NCBI GenBank assembly: GCA_037693485.1
Contig: CM075344.1
Coordinates: 97,747,001-97,811,000, forward strand
Reading direction: 5' to 3'
Origin: Kitagawia praeruptora
Taxonomy: Eukaryota > Streptophyta > Magnoliopsida > Apiales > Apiaceae
Length of the DNA: 64,000 nt
In this document: positions 22,127 through 33,725 of the stretch, piece after piece
Numbering within the stretch: the first letter of the stretch is position 1
Layout: each line of letters starts with the position of its first letter
The notes under the pieces: model-generated
What the model saw: only the letters and a program-made list of their open reading frames with translations
The model's database searches: none
What the model was told of the DNA's origin: nothing
Program-made: the position numbers and the translations under genes

Positions 22127-23355
22127 TCATACTGGCCCATCATTTATATACGTATTTACGATATTAAGTGATCGTGTACCTGCTATCTCGTCCATCTCCT
22201 TTAAGCCATCAGCCAACGTCATGTTAAAAATCCTAGCGGTTGATTGGTTGCTATTAACTCCACTGCTTTGTCGTGATGCCGCGGGTCCCGTTGCTGACAC
22301 TTTACAGTCTCTAGAGATATGACCCTCCTTTCCACATCTGTAACAGACTACTCCCTTCCTGGGACAATTCACCCGTTGATGCCCCTCCTGACCACAATTA
22401 TGACACTTACTTTCTGATTTTGCACATGCTCCCGGTTGCCTCTTCCCACACAACTCACAGTCTGGAAGTGGTGGTCTCTACTGCTTGAACTGACTCTCAT
22501 TTCCTTGATTTCCTACTTGTACACTACCCGCACTTTCTACTCGATTAGATACTCCAAATCTTGCAGACTGAAACCCAGGCCTCCTACCATTTTGGTTCTG
22601 AAATGTTCCACTTGTCGGATATCCTCCCCAACTCTCCGCTTTTCTTTTCTTTCCTTCATTATCCTTTGAATCAAAATTACTTCCCGCTTCTATTACTTCA
22701 GCCTTATTCACCACTTTAACATACTCAGTAAGCTCGAAAGCAGCCACCCTAGTTTGTATCCATGGTTTCAGTCCATAACTCCATATTGAAACCTTCTCGC
22801 CTTCTTCTTATCAGTATCTACGAAATGTGGCACAAACATAGATAACTCGGTAAACTCCTTTTCATACTCAGCAACTGTCCTATTATTCTGCTTTAGCTCC
22901 AAGAACTTTATCTCCATCTTACTTTCCATATGCTCAGGAAAATACTTCTCCAAAAACAACTCAGTGAACCTTTCCCAGGTTACTATCCCTTCAGGTTCCA
23001 TTGCTTCCTTAGACTCCCACCAATAATTCGCCTCTTCCTTCAGCAAGTAGGTGGCAAAGATCGTCTTCTGCCCCTCTTCTACTCCTATAATCTTAAAGGA
23101 TTTCTCCATCTCTTTCAGCCATGATCTTGCCTCGACTGGTTCACCAAACCCCTTAAACTCAGGTGGTTGAATTGACTTAAAAGCCTTAAAAGCTGTTGCA
23201 GTTTGGTTCACCACATTGGGACCCTGCTGGCCACGGTCTATGGTTTGCCTCAACAAATCTATGAGTTGGTCAAGTCCTTGATTGTTCTGGTTGTTATTCT
23301 CCCCCGTAGAAGCCTCACCTTCCCTGGAGTTAGCTCCGTTTCTTCTTGGCGACAT
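22127..23355 (-). pseudogene. TEK-N gag, two breaks
   Basis: The Met at 23353-23355 opens MSPRRNGANSREGEAST and a Gln-rich leader. The retrotransposon Gag domain follows at about residues 60-190, with PPEFKGFGEPVEARSWLKEM, EEANYWWE, WERFTELFLEKYFP and the EYEKEFTELSMFVP end motif. The frame is lost near 22770, where TATGGAGT/TATGGACT looks like an 8-bp duplication. It resumes as FELTEYVKVVNKAE, stops once at about 22475-22477, and ends with CCHC knuckles CHNCGQEGHQRVNC and CYRCGKEGHISRDC. After the knuckles a few codons equal the usual start of the protease domain (RIFNMTLADG, then AGTRSLNIVNTY), and then coding ends. Gag would package element RNA. The breaks mean this copy depends on another source of Gag. 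Confidence 0.85.
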
Positions 23356-23722
23356 TCTCTAAAAATAAAAATCATTTGTTCAATAAAACTGCATATCCAT
23401 GAAATATTTATTATGAAAACAAAACAGTATATATCTGTACATATGCGTATATATACATATATATGTATGCATCCATATATATATATATACCTACGTATAC
23501 ATACCTCTATATACTAATAAAATTTTAAAACTAATAAATAAATCATGGAAATGCGCTTCTCTTGTCCCAAATGATTCTACTATCGGTGATTGCCATCATG
23601 CCTCCACCCTAACTATTCCTTGAGATCATACTATATATATACCTATCAATTCCTTGGCTTCTAAACTCTCTCTTATATAGTCATAACTCATCATACTCTC
23701 GTTCTAAGGTTTATAACCTACA
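23356..23722 (-). other. TEK-N leader between PBS and gag
   Basis: This is an A+T-rich untranslated leader of about 370 bp with an (AT)n-rich stretch at 23440-23500. No gene is seen. Confidence 0.6.
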
Positions 23723-23734
23723 GCTCTGATACCA
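23723..23734 (-). other. TEK-N primer-binding site (initiator tRNA-Met)
   Basis: The minus strand reads TGGTATCAGAGC, four bases inside the LTR end at 23739. It is the same PBS as in TEK-H. Confidence 0.85.
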
Positions 23735-23738
23735 TTAC

Positions 23739-26700
23739 TGTAACACCCCCAAATCCCTTACAGGAATCTAGGTCATTACACCTCTTGCGGAATATTCAAT
23801 CACCTGCTCATAATATAATCTACAACAATATTCATAACAACTCCATATTTTACTCCACAGGTTATAGTCTTAGAACGAGCACTCCATAATTAAAAAGTTA
23901 TTACAACACAATTTCACCTCCCAGAATCTCTGAAATATTATTACAACTTCAAAATACTAGATAAAGCATTAAACAACTTCTTCCCAGCTTGTACCCTTCT
24001 TCGATACTATAAGGCTAATGTGTTGAATTAATAGCCCTTTCCCTTTCCTTTGCCACGGTTCGCCATGCTAGTGCCATCGATCTAAATGCCTCTGATTAAT
24101 AATATTTAAATAGCAAAAATGAGCCAAAGAATGCCCAGCAAGTATATATATATATATCATATAATACAACAACAACTCACTCAAAATATGTTTTTACCAC
24201 TCTATAATAGTTATCCTCTTATATAAATATATACATTTGAAAAGAGATCAACTCGGAAATTTTTATAAATCTCGAAATACTACTCATATAAAGGAATAAA
24301 TATATCTCAATAACTTCTCAAAATACTACTCATATAATTCAATAACTCCTCAGAACTGCTCAATTGATTTGAATAAATAAAATTTAACAACTGCTCAGAT
24401 CAACCCACTAGTTAACAGAACCACACAGGTATCGGTTAACTGTTAGGATGTCAATGATTGGATTTCTGCTCATAACGCCTACTAAAGTAATGGATGATCA
24501 ATCCATTATCACTACTCGTTTTCTATCGATAGAAGGATGAGCCGACTTGCTCGGACCATCACCCTAGTTTACTTCTCAGATTGGGTGAGCCGACTTGCTC
24601 AGACCATCACCCTATTTTACTTCTCAGATTGGGTGAGCCGACTTGCTCGGACCATCACCCTATTTTACTTCTCAGATTGGGTGAGCCGACTTGCTCGGAC
24701 CATCACCCTAGGATGAGCCGACTTGCTCGGACCATCATCCTAAATACTCCTCAATTGGGCCGGTGCGTTACCCCGGTCACATTTGCTTTTAGAAGCAATA
24801 ATTCACAACTTACTTTATATATATATATAAATTTATATAACCCCACTCTTAAATATAAATATTCTGTAGTATGAAAATATCATTAAATATATCTTTATCA
24901 TCTCTTCTACGAATACGAATGAAGTATTTCAGTAAAAGTCCCAACAATATGGACAAGCTCATGAAATAAATTTCAACACCTCATATAATAATCTCAACAC
25001 CTCGTATAATAATTTCAACACCTCGTATAATAATATCAACACCTCGTATAATAATATATATGTATGTAGATTGCACGAATAAAATTTGATATAAACCACT
25101 AAAAAGAATATTTGATTTTTGTATAGCGAAAACTTAATCAGCATATTTAAAAATATAAATACTCTGAACGATGGAGTACGAATTAGTAAACTTGCCTGGG
25201 TTCTGCGGTACGATATTCCAACTTGCTCCACGTCTCTGGTTCTCTATAATCAAATAAAAACTCACTCAATAAATAATCCTCAAACAGTTATCTTACTCCC
25301 CGATAAAGAAACATATTTAACCAATTAATCCTCGAGACAATATTTAATCCTTAATTTAAATAAATAAATCCTCGGGACAATAATTAATCCTTAATTAAAT
25401 AAATAAATCCTCAAGATAATAATTAATCCTACTTACTCAATTTAAAACCCATAATAATTATTCCACTTTAATACCCTCATCATTTTAAATACCTCTTTTA
25501 TCAATGAATCATTAAGTCTCTAAATTATGTCCCAATAATCAAAAAATATTTCTATTTAATTAATTAAACCATTTTTATTTAATCTATTTATTTCTCATAA
25601 TTTTAAATAACAATCCAAATAATTAAATTTCGATTTTAATATTTAATCGCTAATATATCAGTCCGTTATTATTTTATTATTATTTTTACTACATGTGGGT
25701 CCCACCTACACCATGTAGGTCCCACCTGCATCTCTCTCTCGATCAACCCCCCGCCCTCATCTCTCTCACCATCTCCCCTCTCCCGACTCACTCTTTTCTC
25801 TCTGTCAATTTCTCTCCCCCTCCTGGTTATCTCTCTCCCTCTCCTGGTTCTCTCTCTCTCTCTCTCTCTGGATTTCTCACCGTCTCCCTCGACTATCTCT
25901 TCTCATCTCTCTACTCTCGATTAACAACAACCAACATCAGTTTCAACGAAACCAACACACCTTATATCTCCGCATATCCCTCTCTTCCTCCTCTCCGCTT
26001 CATCTCTCTCTGAAATCTCTCTCTCGTTCTCTCCCTTTTCTTCCCCCGTAATCTCTCTCGACTCCCCCTTCCATCACCTCCTTTCGACTTCTCTCGCCCC
26101 CTCTTTCTCTTCTCTCTCGATTCCCTCTCTTCGAATCCCCATCTCTCTCCCTCTTCTCTCATCTCTCTTTAACCACTCTCTCCGATTACTCTCTCTTGTT
26201 GCCTGCCTCTCCGACCACAGCAACAACAAACACCACAACAATCAATTGCATCAACTCCCTCATCTTTCCGACTTCCTCTCTTCCGACAACAACAACGAAC
26301 TCAACATCACCAATCAAACCACACACAAACACCTCACATACGGTAACAAATTAAACAACCATAACTACACCACCACCGCAACGGTGGTGTCGTTTCTTCC
26401 CCCTCCCCGACAAGCATACGAACCGAACACACATACATGTACCTCGAATTACCAGATTTTACAACACGAACTTAACAAGACAATTAACAAAAAGAATGAA
26501 AGACATAATAATATAACTACCTGCTCTTTTTTTATGTATATTTGAGCTGTTAAAAGAGAGACAATAATGGGTTGTGTAGTATGTGTTGTTCGTGTATATA
26601 AAAGATCTCAGTATTGATCTTGTTTGTAAACATATATCCGGGTTTTCCGTTAGTGGATTTAAAAGGGCATAAAATGTGGGAATTAAAAAAAATATAGTGG

Positions 26701-27086
26701 TTGAACAAAACATGGGGAACAAGGCATGATGGAGTAAGTAGTGCTCCGGGAATTAAGCCATGATTTATGAAAGCTGCCTCCTATTAGTGCTTAACGACAA
26801 AACAGTAATAATAAACTCGTTTCTCCTCGGCTGGCTAATTAAAACGAGACTCTATTTGCGTTCTTTAAAATAAATTGGATCCAAAATAAAAATCTTATTT
26901 TTCCTGAATTTCCTAATTTTAATACATACCAAATAAATATAATTAAATAAATATAATACAATATAATAATATATAAAATTTCGAAATTTACCAAAAATGC
27001 GTTAATTAAAATATACTAGTGCATCACCCTTAATTAAAATTTAAATATCGTGAAAAGAAAATGATCGAAAATTTGCGGATATTACA
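23739..27086 (-). repeat. TEK-N 5' LTR
   Basis: This is the 3348-bp partner of 18591-21933 with the same ends and internal repeats. Differences are single bases and small changes in simple repeats. The hairpin motif is at 24121-24136. Confidence 0.9.
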
Positions 27087-27091
27087 ATGTT

Positions 27092-28520
27092 TTATCCAAT
27101 TCGAAAGAAATCAAATTATCTATATATATTTATTCGAATTAATCCATAATAATTCGAATTTAATCTATATAAATCTGAAAAATTATTCATGCTGGACAAT
27201 TAACATCTAATTATTTATCAATAGCAACTTACATCTCTAATCATCAAAGGTTAATCATAGAGTAATTATTTAAATCATATTTTTATCAATTAAATCAAAT
27301 AAATCAAATTAATTATAAATAAATTACAAATTCAAACATGCATCTTCATAAACTCATATATCACTTAATAAAGATCTGTAATTACCAAGAACATCATAAT
27401 CATAACTAAAACTCATATATTATCAAATTAACAATTCGAAAAATTCAATTAATTTATATAATTAATTCGAAAAATTCTGAAACACAAAGATCTTGACATG
27501 CAACTGATTTCATCTACATACATCATCTTTTAATCACCCTCACCGGCCGACCAATCGCCGGAAAAAGCCATGGTCGTCGAAGAGTTTTGACCAAATTCAA
27601 AAACCTTCTCAACTAAGCACAAAACTTCAAATTCTATTCATATTCAACACCTACTAATCATTTAAATATCAAATCAACAACTCACGGAGCTTGCATGTAA
27701 AAATCGAGCATATATGCATACACCCGACTATATATATACATCAAATATTCTTTAAAAACTCAACCCAATAAGCAAATAAACTCAAGGACATAATTTAGAT
27801 GATCAAAATAGAGAATTAAGCATGATTTTAGCTTGGAAATGAAAAGAAAAATGAAGAAGGAGAAGAAGGTACCGAACAGAGCTGCTAAAACCAATCCAGG
27901 AGAGAAAAATGAAGGTGGGTGGAGATATATAGAACCAGGATATTTCTCTAAATTGCCAAAAGCTGAAAAATCCATTTTCTTTTATAAAAACTGATTTTAA
28001 TAAATAAAATTGAAATAAAACATGAAATTACGGAGAACATAAATTTTAAAATTGTATAATAAAGTTTATGAAATTACAAGGCTCCCCATATTTTCAAAAT
28101 AATTTTAGGCTCAAAAATGAATTTTATATGAATTTTTTAAATAAAGGTTCTTTAAAAGAAATCATGCTTTTTAAATCATTTTAAAATACTAAATCGCACA
28201 ATTAAATACTCACACTAATTTTAAAAACTAAATCATATCTCAAAGATGATTATGCAAAAGATTTCATGATTTAAATCAACTACAATGATTTTATATGATT
28301 TTCGAAAGATTAAAAATACACTTTAAAAATAGTTTTAATGCTCCAAAAATATAAATAAAATTCCACGGGCATATACGACACATAACAATCATCATATAAT
28401 CACATAAAAATGATTTCACAAAAATATTTCCCATAATATAATTCACATAGTTCACATAATTTCCACATTTAACAATTAAATAAGTATTTATAAATCGCGA
28501 AAAATTCTAGGTCGTTATAG
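27092..28520 (-). repeat. TEK-H 3' LTR, second part
   Basis: The sequence resumes TTATCCAATTCGAAAGAAAT exactly where the right LTR copy reads on at about 50107. It ends at TCGTTATA next to the PPT. In sense the LTR starts TATAACGACC, so the canonical TG seems to have mutated to TA. Together with 15949-18590 the LTR is about 4.07 kb. I see no gene here. Confidence 0.8.
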
Positions 28521-28545
28521 CCTTCCCCCCTTAAAAGGATTCTGT
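28521..28545 (-). other. TEK-H polypurine tract
   Basis: The minus strand reads CCTTTTAAGGGGGGAAGGC, directly upstream of the 3' LTR start. It follows the end of pol by about 20 bases. Confidence 0.85.
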
Positions 28546-28559
28546 CCCCAGAATCTCAC

Positions 28560-28790
28560 TTAAGTAAACAGATGAGGATACTTGGCAAGCATCTCGCTTT
28601 CAAGTTCCCAAGTCGACTCTTCGAGTCTAGGATTCCTCCACAATACCTTAACCAATCTAACAATCTTATTTCTGAGCTTCCTATCACTTCTATCTTGAAT
28701 TTCTATCGGTTGCTCTTCGTAAGACAGATCTGGCTGAATCTCGATAGGTTCATACTCGATTATGTGACTCGCATCAGGATTGTACTTCTA
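28560..28790 (-). pseudogene. TEK-H pol: chromodomain tail
   Basis: The minus strand encodes a C-terminal module with IEYEPIEIQPDLSYEEQPIE, then KIVRLVKVLWRNPRLEESTW and ELESEMLAKYPHLFT before the TAA. The V-K-V-x-W...E-E-x-T-W-E core is that of chromovirus chromodomains, which read histone marks and guide insertion to heterochromatin. This places TEK-H in the chromovirus branch, most likely Tekay/Del. Confidence 0.8.
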
Positions 28791-29700
28791 AAGCATAGAT
28801 ACGTGGAACACATTATGAATATAGTACATGTGTGGTGGCAACGCGAACTCTTAAGCAACTTTTCCAACTCGCTTCAAAATCTCGAATGATTTTACATATC
28901 TTGGACTAGATTTTCCTTTATCTAACTTCTTCCCAATACACTGGCGATCTACACTTCCTTCCATATAAAGCTTCATACGAGGGCATTCCAATACTCGCGT
29001 GGTAACTATTGTTATATGAAAACTCAACCAACAGCAAATGTTCATCCCAACTTCCTTCGAAATCTTGTGCACAAGCTCTAAGCATGCCCTCTATGGTCTG
29101 AATTGTCCTTTCATTCTGTCCGTCCGTCTGTGGATGGTAATCTGTACTCATCTTCTGTTGGGTTCCTAGACATTCTTAAAATTGTCACCAAAATCTCGAG
29201 TTAAATCGTGGGTCTCGATCAGACACTATCGAAACAGGAACTCCATGTCGTGACACTATCTCTTTCAAATACAAACGCACTAACTTGTCTAATGAGAATC
29301 TTTCGTTAATCGGTAGAAAATGAGCAGACTTCGTCAATCGGTCTATGATTACCCAAATCGCATCGTGATTCGCTTTAGTCTTTGGCAATCCTACTATAAA
29401 ATCTATGGCAAGATGTTCCCACTTCCAATCAGGAATATCGAAAGGTTGTAGTAATCCACCTGGTTTCTGATGTTCCGTCTTAACTCTCTAACAGGTATAA
29501 CACTTAGTTAGCCACTCAGTGATCTCTCGTTTCATGTCTGGCCACCAAAAATTTTCTTTCAAATCTCGATACATCTTCTTGCTTCCAGGGTGAATTGAAT
29601 ATTTTGAACTTATGGGCTTCACTCAAAATCTCGCTCTTCAACTCCAAAACATTATGAATCCATATCATCTTTCCAAATCTTAAAATACCTTGATCATCTT
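28791..29700 (-). pseudogene. TEK-H pol: integrase
   Basis: The frame is broken but follows the gypsy integrase. It shows WVIIDRLTKSAHFLPI with the first catalytic Asp, VSDRDPRFNSRFW with the second, and YHPQTDGQNERTIQT with the Glu region, then LVEFSYNNSYHASI and YGRKCRSPVYW. Several stops and small shifts lie between these blocks (near 29155, 29390 and 29510), so no full protein can be made. It would have integrated element DNA. Confidence 0.85.
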
Positions 29701-30640
29701 TCCGTGGGCAGATTTCTTCTCCAGTCGACGTATTCATTTCGAAATTCATAACTTCTTCCTGACATCTTCGAATCTTCTCTAACAACTCTGGTTGAAAAGT
29801 CATTGTACTAAGAAACTCATATGCATCCTTTGAATCATAAATTTCTAAACTTAACTTTTCAAATTCTCGATATAACTCCTTTGGCATTGTCAATGTATTA
29901 AATCTCTCCTTTCTACTTAGCGCATCAGCGACAACATTCGCCTTATCGGGATGGTAACTTATCGTACAATCAAAATCCTTAATCAACTCTAACCACCTTC
30001 TCTGTCTCATATTCAACTCTTTCTGGGTAAAGATATACTTCAAACACTTATGGTCGGTGAAAATTTCACACTTCTCCCCGTACAAATAATGTTTCCAAAT
30101 CTTCAACGCGAGTACAATCGCAGCCAACTCCAAATCGTGTATCGGATACTTCTGTTCGTGTGGTTTAAGCTATCTCGAAGCGTACACAATAACATTCCCG
30201 TGTTGCATCAAAACACATCCTAATCCTTTATGTGAGGCATCACTATAGATAACAAAATCTCCTTTATCATCTAGCAATACTAACAGTGGTGCGGTAACTA
30301 ACCTTTTCTTCAATTCTTGGAAACTTTCTTCACACTTGTCATTCCAAATAAACTTCTCATACTTTATGGTTAACTTAGTCAATGGCGTAGCAATCTCTGA
30401 AAAATCTTGTGCAAACCTCCGGTAATAACCAGCCAATCCTAAGAAACTTCTCACTTCAGTAGGAATTCTTGGTCTACTCCAACTCACCACAGCTTCAATC
30501 TTGGTAGGGTCCACTCTAACCCTTTCTTTACTAATCACGTGACCTAAGAATTTCACTTCTTGCAACCAAAACTCACACTTTGAAAACTTTGCATATAATC
30601 TTTCCCTTCTCAGGGTTTCTAATGTTATTCTCAAATGCTC
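29516..30640 (-). pseudogene. TEK-H pol: RT thumb and RNase H
   Basis: One segment carries ITLETLRRERLYAKFSKCEF, FLGHVIS, EVRSFLGLAGYYRRF and then FVIYSDASHKGLGCVLMQ with the RNase H catalytic Asp. A stop after VYASR separates it from the next segment: LELAAIVLALKIWKHYLYG with the catalytic Glu, FTDHKCLKYIF with the Asp, and ANVVADALSRKE. All are gypsy hallmarks. The tail near 29560-29700 holds the weak start of the integrase zinc-binding region. Confidence 0.9.
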
Positions 30641-31043
30641 GGCATGCTCTTCAGGGTTTCTGGAGTATACAAGGATGTCATCAATATTTACAAAATGAAT
30701 TTATCCAAATACCTCTTGAACACCCTATTCATCAAATCCATCAACACAGCTGGCGCATTCGTCAATCCGAAAGCCATCACTAAAAACTCATGATGTCCAT
30801 ATCACGTGCGAAATGCAGTCTTCGGAATATCCTCTGGCTTAATCTTCAACTAGTAATATTCTGATTTTAGATCAATGTTAGAAAAATGTGAAGCTCCTTT
30901 AAGTTAATCAATCAAATCATATATCCTCGGTAATGGATACTTATTCATAATAGTTGACATATTTAAGCTCTCGCTAATCAATGTATAATCTCATACTTCC
31001 ATCTTTCTTAATAACCAACACTGGTGCTCTCCACTGGGACACA
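30641..31043 (-). pseudogene. TEK-H pol: RT catalytic part, cut by TAT1
   Basis: The minus strand encodes PSVSQWRAPVLVIKKD at the right, then broken palm motifs with FGLTNAPAVLMDLMNRVFK and the catalytic NIDDILVYS near 30665-30695 (usual form F-I-D-D). Several stops and frameshifts are present. TAT1 interrupts the gene in the codons for RPSVS, and the frame continues at 39864 as DLLDKEVIRP. Confidence 0.85.
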
Positions 31044-31048
31044 CTAGG
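31044..31048 (+). repeat. TAT1 target-site duplication, left copy (ctagg)
   Basis: ctagg here and at 39859-39863 flank TAT1 exactly. Removing TAT1 and one copy restores an open RT frame in TEK-H, which confirms the boundary. Confidence 0.9.
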
Positions 31049-31568
31049 TGTTATGGAATAAAAACTAGGTTATTAGATTGCGGCTAGGGTTTGCTGTATT
31101 TAATGTTAGGGTGCGTGAGCTTCGTGCTTTAATGGCTGCTCTCGTGCTCGTGGCTAAATCTGCCTTCACAAGATGCCTACGTACTTTGATGCGTATCAAA
31201 GATCAAGCCAAAAACGTAGTTCTGAGAATGAGGGGTCAGACCCTTTATATAGGCTGAGAAGCCCTAAAATCGTAGTAGGGTTAGGTGACTTGGTGGGCAA
31301 GTCACCGACTAGAAGAAGTTTCTAGTCTCCTTCCATGTATGAATCAGTTTCCATGTTGAAGTATGTGCCTTGGAGGCTAAGTCAGGCAAGAGTTATATCC
31401 TTGTTTGACTCTTATTTGCTGAGCTGTTTATTACCCCTAATATTAATTACGAAATTAATATTATAAATAGGGTTTGGGCCTATCTGGTGGGCCCCATGTT
31501 TGGACCATTTTAGGTCTAATTAATGCCACATTAAATGTGTCTTTAGGGCTTACTTTTAGCCCATATCA
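31049..31568 (-). repeat. TAT1 3' LTR
   Basis: In element sense it starts TGATATGGGCTAAAAG and ends TTTTATTCCATAACA, 520 bp. It is complete, and the PPT abuts it at 31569. Confidence 0.9.
31244..31251 (-). promoter_or_regulatory. TATA box in TAT1 3' LTR
   Basis: The minus strand reads GCCTATATAAAGGGTC. The same motif is at 39534-39541 in the 5' LTR, where it would drive element transcription. Confidence 0.6.
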
Positions 31569-31585
31569 TTTGCCCCCCAACTTCT
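31569..31585 (-). other. TAT1 polypurine tract
   Basis: AGAAGTTGGGGGGCAAA on the minus strand ends at the first base of the 3' LTR. This fixes the orientation of TAT1 as minus. Confidence 0.85.
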
Positions 31586-31820
31586 AGGAAAACTGATCAG
31601 GTTTTCCTTGAAGTTATAACGGCCTTACTCGAGACTCGGGTCAGGGTTCATCTTTATACAATAGTGTTTCACGAGTATTGTCTTTATGCAAAGCGTGGAG
31701 CGACCGACGCATTTACGACAATGTTAATTCGATGCTAATCGGCACTAATAAGCCTTAACGACGTTTAAACAATGTTTAAACGATGTTGAACGGCATAAAA
31801 CGGCATTAACCTATGCTTTT
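31586..31820. other. TAT1 3' untranslated region, unique part
   Basis: A short stretch next to the PPT has no gene. It grades into the repeats, with motifs such as aacgacgtttaaac and cggcat appearing from about 31740. Confidence 0.5.
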
Positions 31821-32010
31821 TGGCACTAACATGTGCTTCTCGGTGCTAATCGGCACTTAATCGGTGCTTATCGGCACTAATCTGTGCTTATCGGCACTAA
31901 TCGGTGATAAACGGCACTTAATCGGTGCTTATCGGCACTAATCGGTGATAAACGACACTTAATTGGTGCTTATCGACACTAATCGGTGCTAATCGGCAAT
32001 TAATTGGTGC
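31780..32010 (+). repeat. Tandem repeat array A in TAT1 (about 20 bp)
   Basis: Units of the type TCGGCACTAATCGGTGCTTA repeat with variants (aacggcacttaatcggtg, gataaacgg). About ten copies can be seen. The apparent open frames are by-products of the repeats. Confidence 0.85.
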
Positions 32011-32084
32011 TTAAACGGTCAGCTGAAAAGGGGACCCGGGACAGTTGCAACCACCCCTTGTTCAGCTGGTAGGCTGCCAGGTGC

Positions 32085-32480
32085 TCCTGGTCGGCTGACA
32101 GGTACACCTTGATGGCTGACAGGTGCACCTTGACGGTTGACAGGTGCACCTTGACGGCTAACAGGTGCACCTTGATGGTTGACAGGTGCACCTTGACGGT
32201 TGACAAGTGCACCTTGACGGTTGACAGGTGCACCTTGACGGTTGACAGGTGCACCTTGACGGCTGACAGGTGCACCTTGACGGTTGACAGGTGCACCTTG
32301 ACGGCTGACAGGTGCACCTTGACGACTGACATCTGCTCGTGGTCGGCCGGACCCCTTACCTGGCAGCTGGTCGTCTGCCAGGTGCTCCTGGTCGGCTGAT
32401 AGGTGCACCTTGACGGCTGGCAGGTGCACCTTGATGGCTAACAAGTGCACCTTGACGGTTGACAAGTGCACCTTGACCGG
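32085..32480 (+). repeat. Tandem repeat array B in TAT1 (21 bp)
   Basis: About fifteen copies of GACAGGTGCACCTTGACGGTT (21 bp, shown once in full form here as a unit) with C/T variation at the last bases. An interruption at 32330-32400 carries units of array C. Because 21 is a multiple of three, the array is open in several frames on both strands, which is not evidence for a protein. Confidence 0.9.
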
Positions 32481-32639
32481 GGCTACGTGTCGATCCAACG
32501 GCACTAAACGACGCTTAAACGACGTTTCACCTATGTTAAACGACGTTGAACGGCATAAGACGGCACTAAACGGTGCTAAAGGACACTGAACGGTGCTTAA
32601 ACAATCGGCTGAAAAGGAGAACCGGGATAGTTTCAGCCC

Positions 32640-33375
32640 TTCCCGGGCACCTAGCCAGCCGACAAGGGTCCTGGTCAGCTGCCAGGTGCTCCTGGTCGGC
32701 TGCCAGGTGCTCCTTGTTCGCCGGCAAGTTAACGGGAGATCCATGTTGACTTTTAATGATGCCACACGATGTTTAAACGACATTTCAATGTTTGTTAAAC
32801 GATGTTAAATGGCATAAAACGGCACTTCATGTGCTAATAGACTCTATACGGCGATAAGTTGAAGGTCGATGTTTGTCCCGGAAAGTAGAAAACCTTCAAC
32901 AGAACCATCAAACGATCCAACCAACTGACGGGAGGTGCCAAGATGGGTGCCGGGAAGTCAGTTGATGCCCCTTCGTAGCACCTGGTCAGCTGCCAGGTGC
33001 TCCTGGTCGACTGCCAGGTGCTCCTGGTCAGCCAGACCTCTTCCATGGCACCTGGTCGGCTGCCAGTGCTCCTGGTTACCTGCCAGGTGCTCCTGGTCGG
33101 CTGCCAGGTGCTCCAGATTGCCCGGGAGTGCTTGAACGACATTTCAATCTATGTTGAACGACGTTGAATGGCATAAGACGGCACTACACGGTGCTAATCG
33201 ATGCTTGAACGACACTTAGTTGGAGGTCGATGTTTGTTCCGGAAAGTGAGAAACCTTCAACAGAACCATCAAACGATTCAACCAACTGACGGGAGGTGCC
33301 AGGAGGTCGGCTGAAGCCCCTCTGTGGCACCTGGTCGGCTGCCAGGTGCACCTGGTCGGCTGCCAGGTGCTCCTG
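32640..33375 (+). repeat. Tandem repeat array C in TAT1, left of CAC1
   Basis: Copies of GTCGGCTGCCAGGTGCTCCT are mixed with a longer unit of about 360 bp, visible from AGGTCGATGTTTG at 32863 and again at 33224. This longer unit also holds CTTCAACAGAACCATCAAAC. The array continues to the right of CAC1 at 37447. Confidence 0.85.
33373..33375 (+). repeat. CAC1 target-site duplication, left copy (ctg)
   Basis: ctg at 33373-33375 and 37447-37449 flank the CACTAC...GTAGTG ends. A 3-bp TSD is the rule for CACTA elements. Confidence 0.8.
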
Positions 33376-33399
33376 CACTACACCATAAACAGCCTACGG

Positions 33400-33725
33400 T
33401 AACACACAAAAAATGTTACATCAGGTACATTATATGTTACCTTAGGCCAATAAAGTAGCTAAGGTAACATTTTTCTTGTGATAGCTCTCAGCATGTTGCC
33501 TTAGGTGTCTAAGGTAACATCTTTGACTTCTAACGTAACATGCAATTTTATGTTACCGTAGCTTGCTATAGTAACAAAAATGTGGTCTACGGCAACTTAA
33601 TATATATGTTACCTTAGAGGCCTAGATTCTTTTTAAAAATAGTGGGGCCCACAATGGGCCCACTATGATCCCCACTATTTGAGCTAATGTAACATTTCTA
33701 TTAGCTAATGTATCATCTTTTCCAG
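33400..33725. repeat. CAC1 left subterminal repeats
   Basis: About a dozen copies of variants of (c)taaggtaacat / atgttacctta occur in both directions. The same motif recurs at 37260-37420. These are candidate binding sites for the trans-acting transposase. Confidence 0.75.

Larger units (their letters stand above)
18591..27086 (-). mobile_element. TEK-N: gag-only Tekay derivative with twin long LTRs
   Basis: Two near-identical LTRs of 3343 and 3348 bp flank an internal region of only 1805 bp with PBS, one gag gene and PPT. There is no protease, RT, integrase or chromodomain. The unoccupied site in the other TEK-H LTR proves a clean single insertion. The element must have used enzymes from a relative. 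I count only about 25-30 differences between the LTRs by eye, so it is young. The structure resembles the gag-only LTR elements reported in plants (TR-GAG), although its LTRs are unusually long for that class. Confidence 0.85.

Noticed and set aside
32000..33378. Long open frames on both strands with repeated residues (VKVHLSA, RQGAPV, DRCTLT).
   Set aside because: They are translations of the 21-bp tandem repeats of TAT1. A repeat unit divisible by three stays open in several frames; no start context or domain supports a gene.
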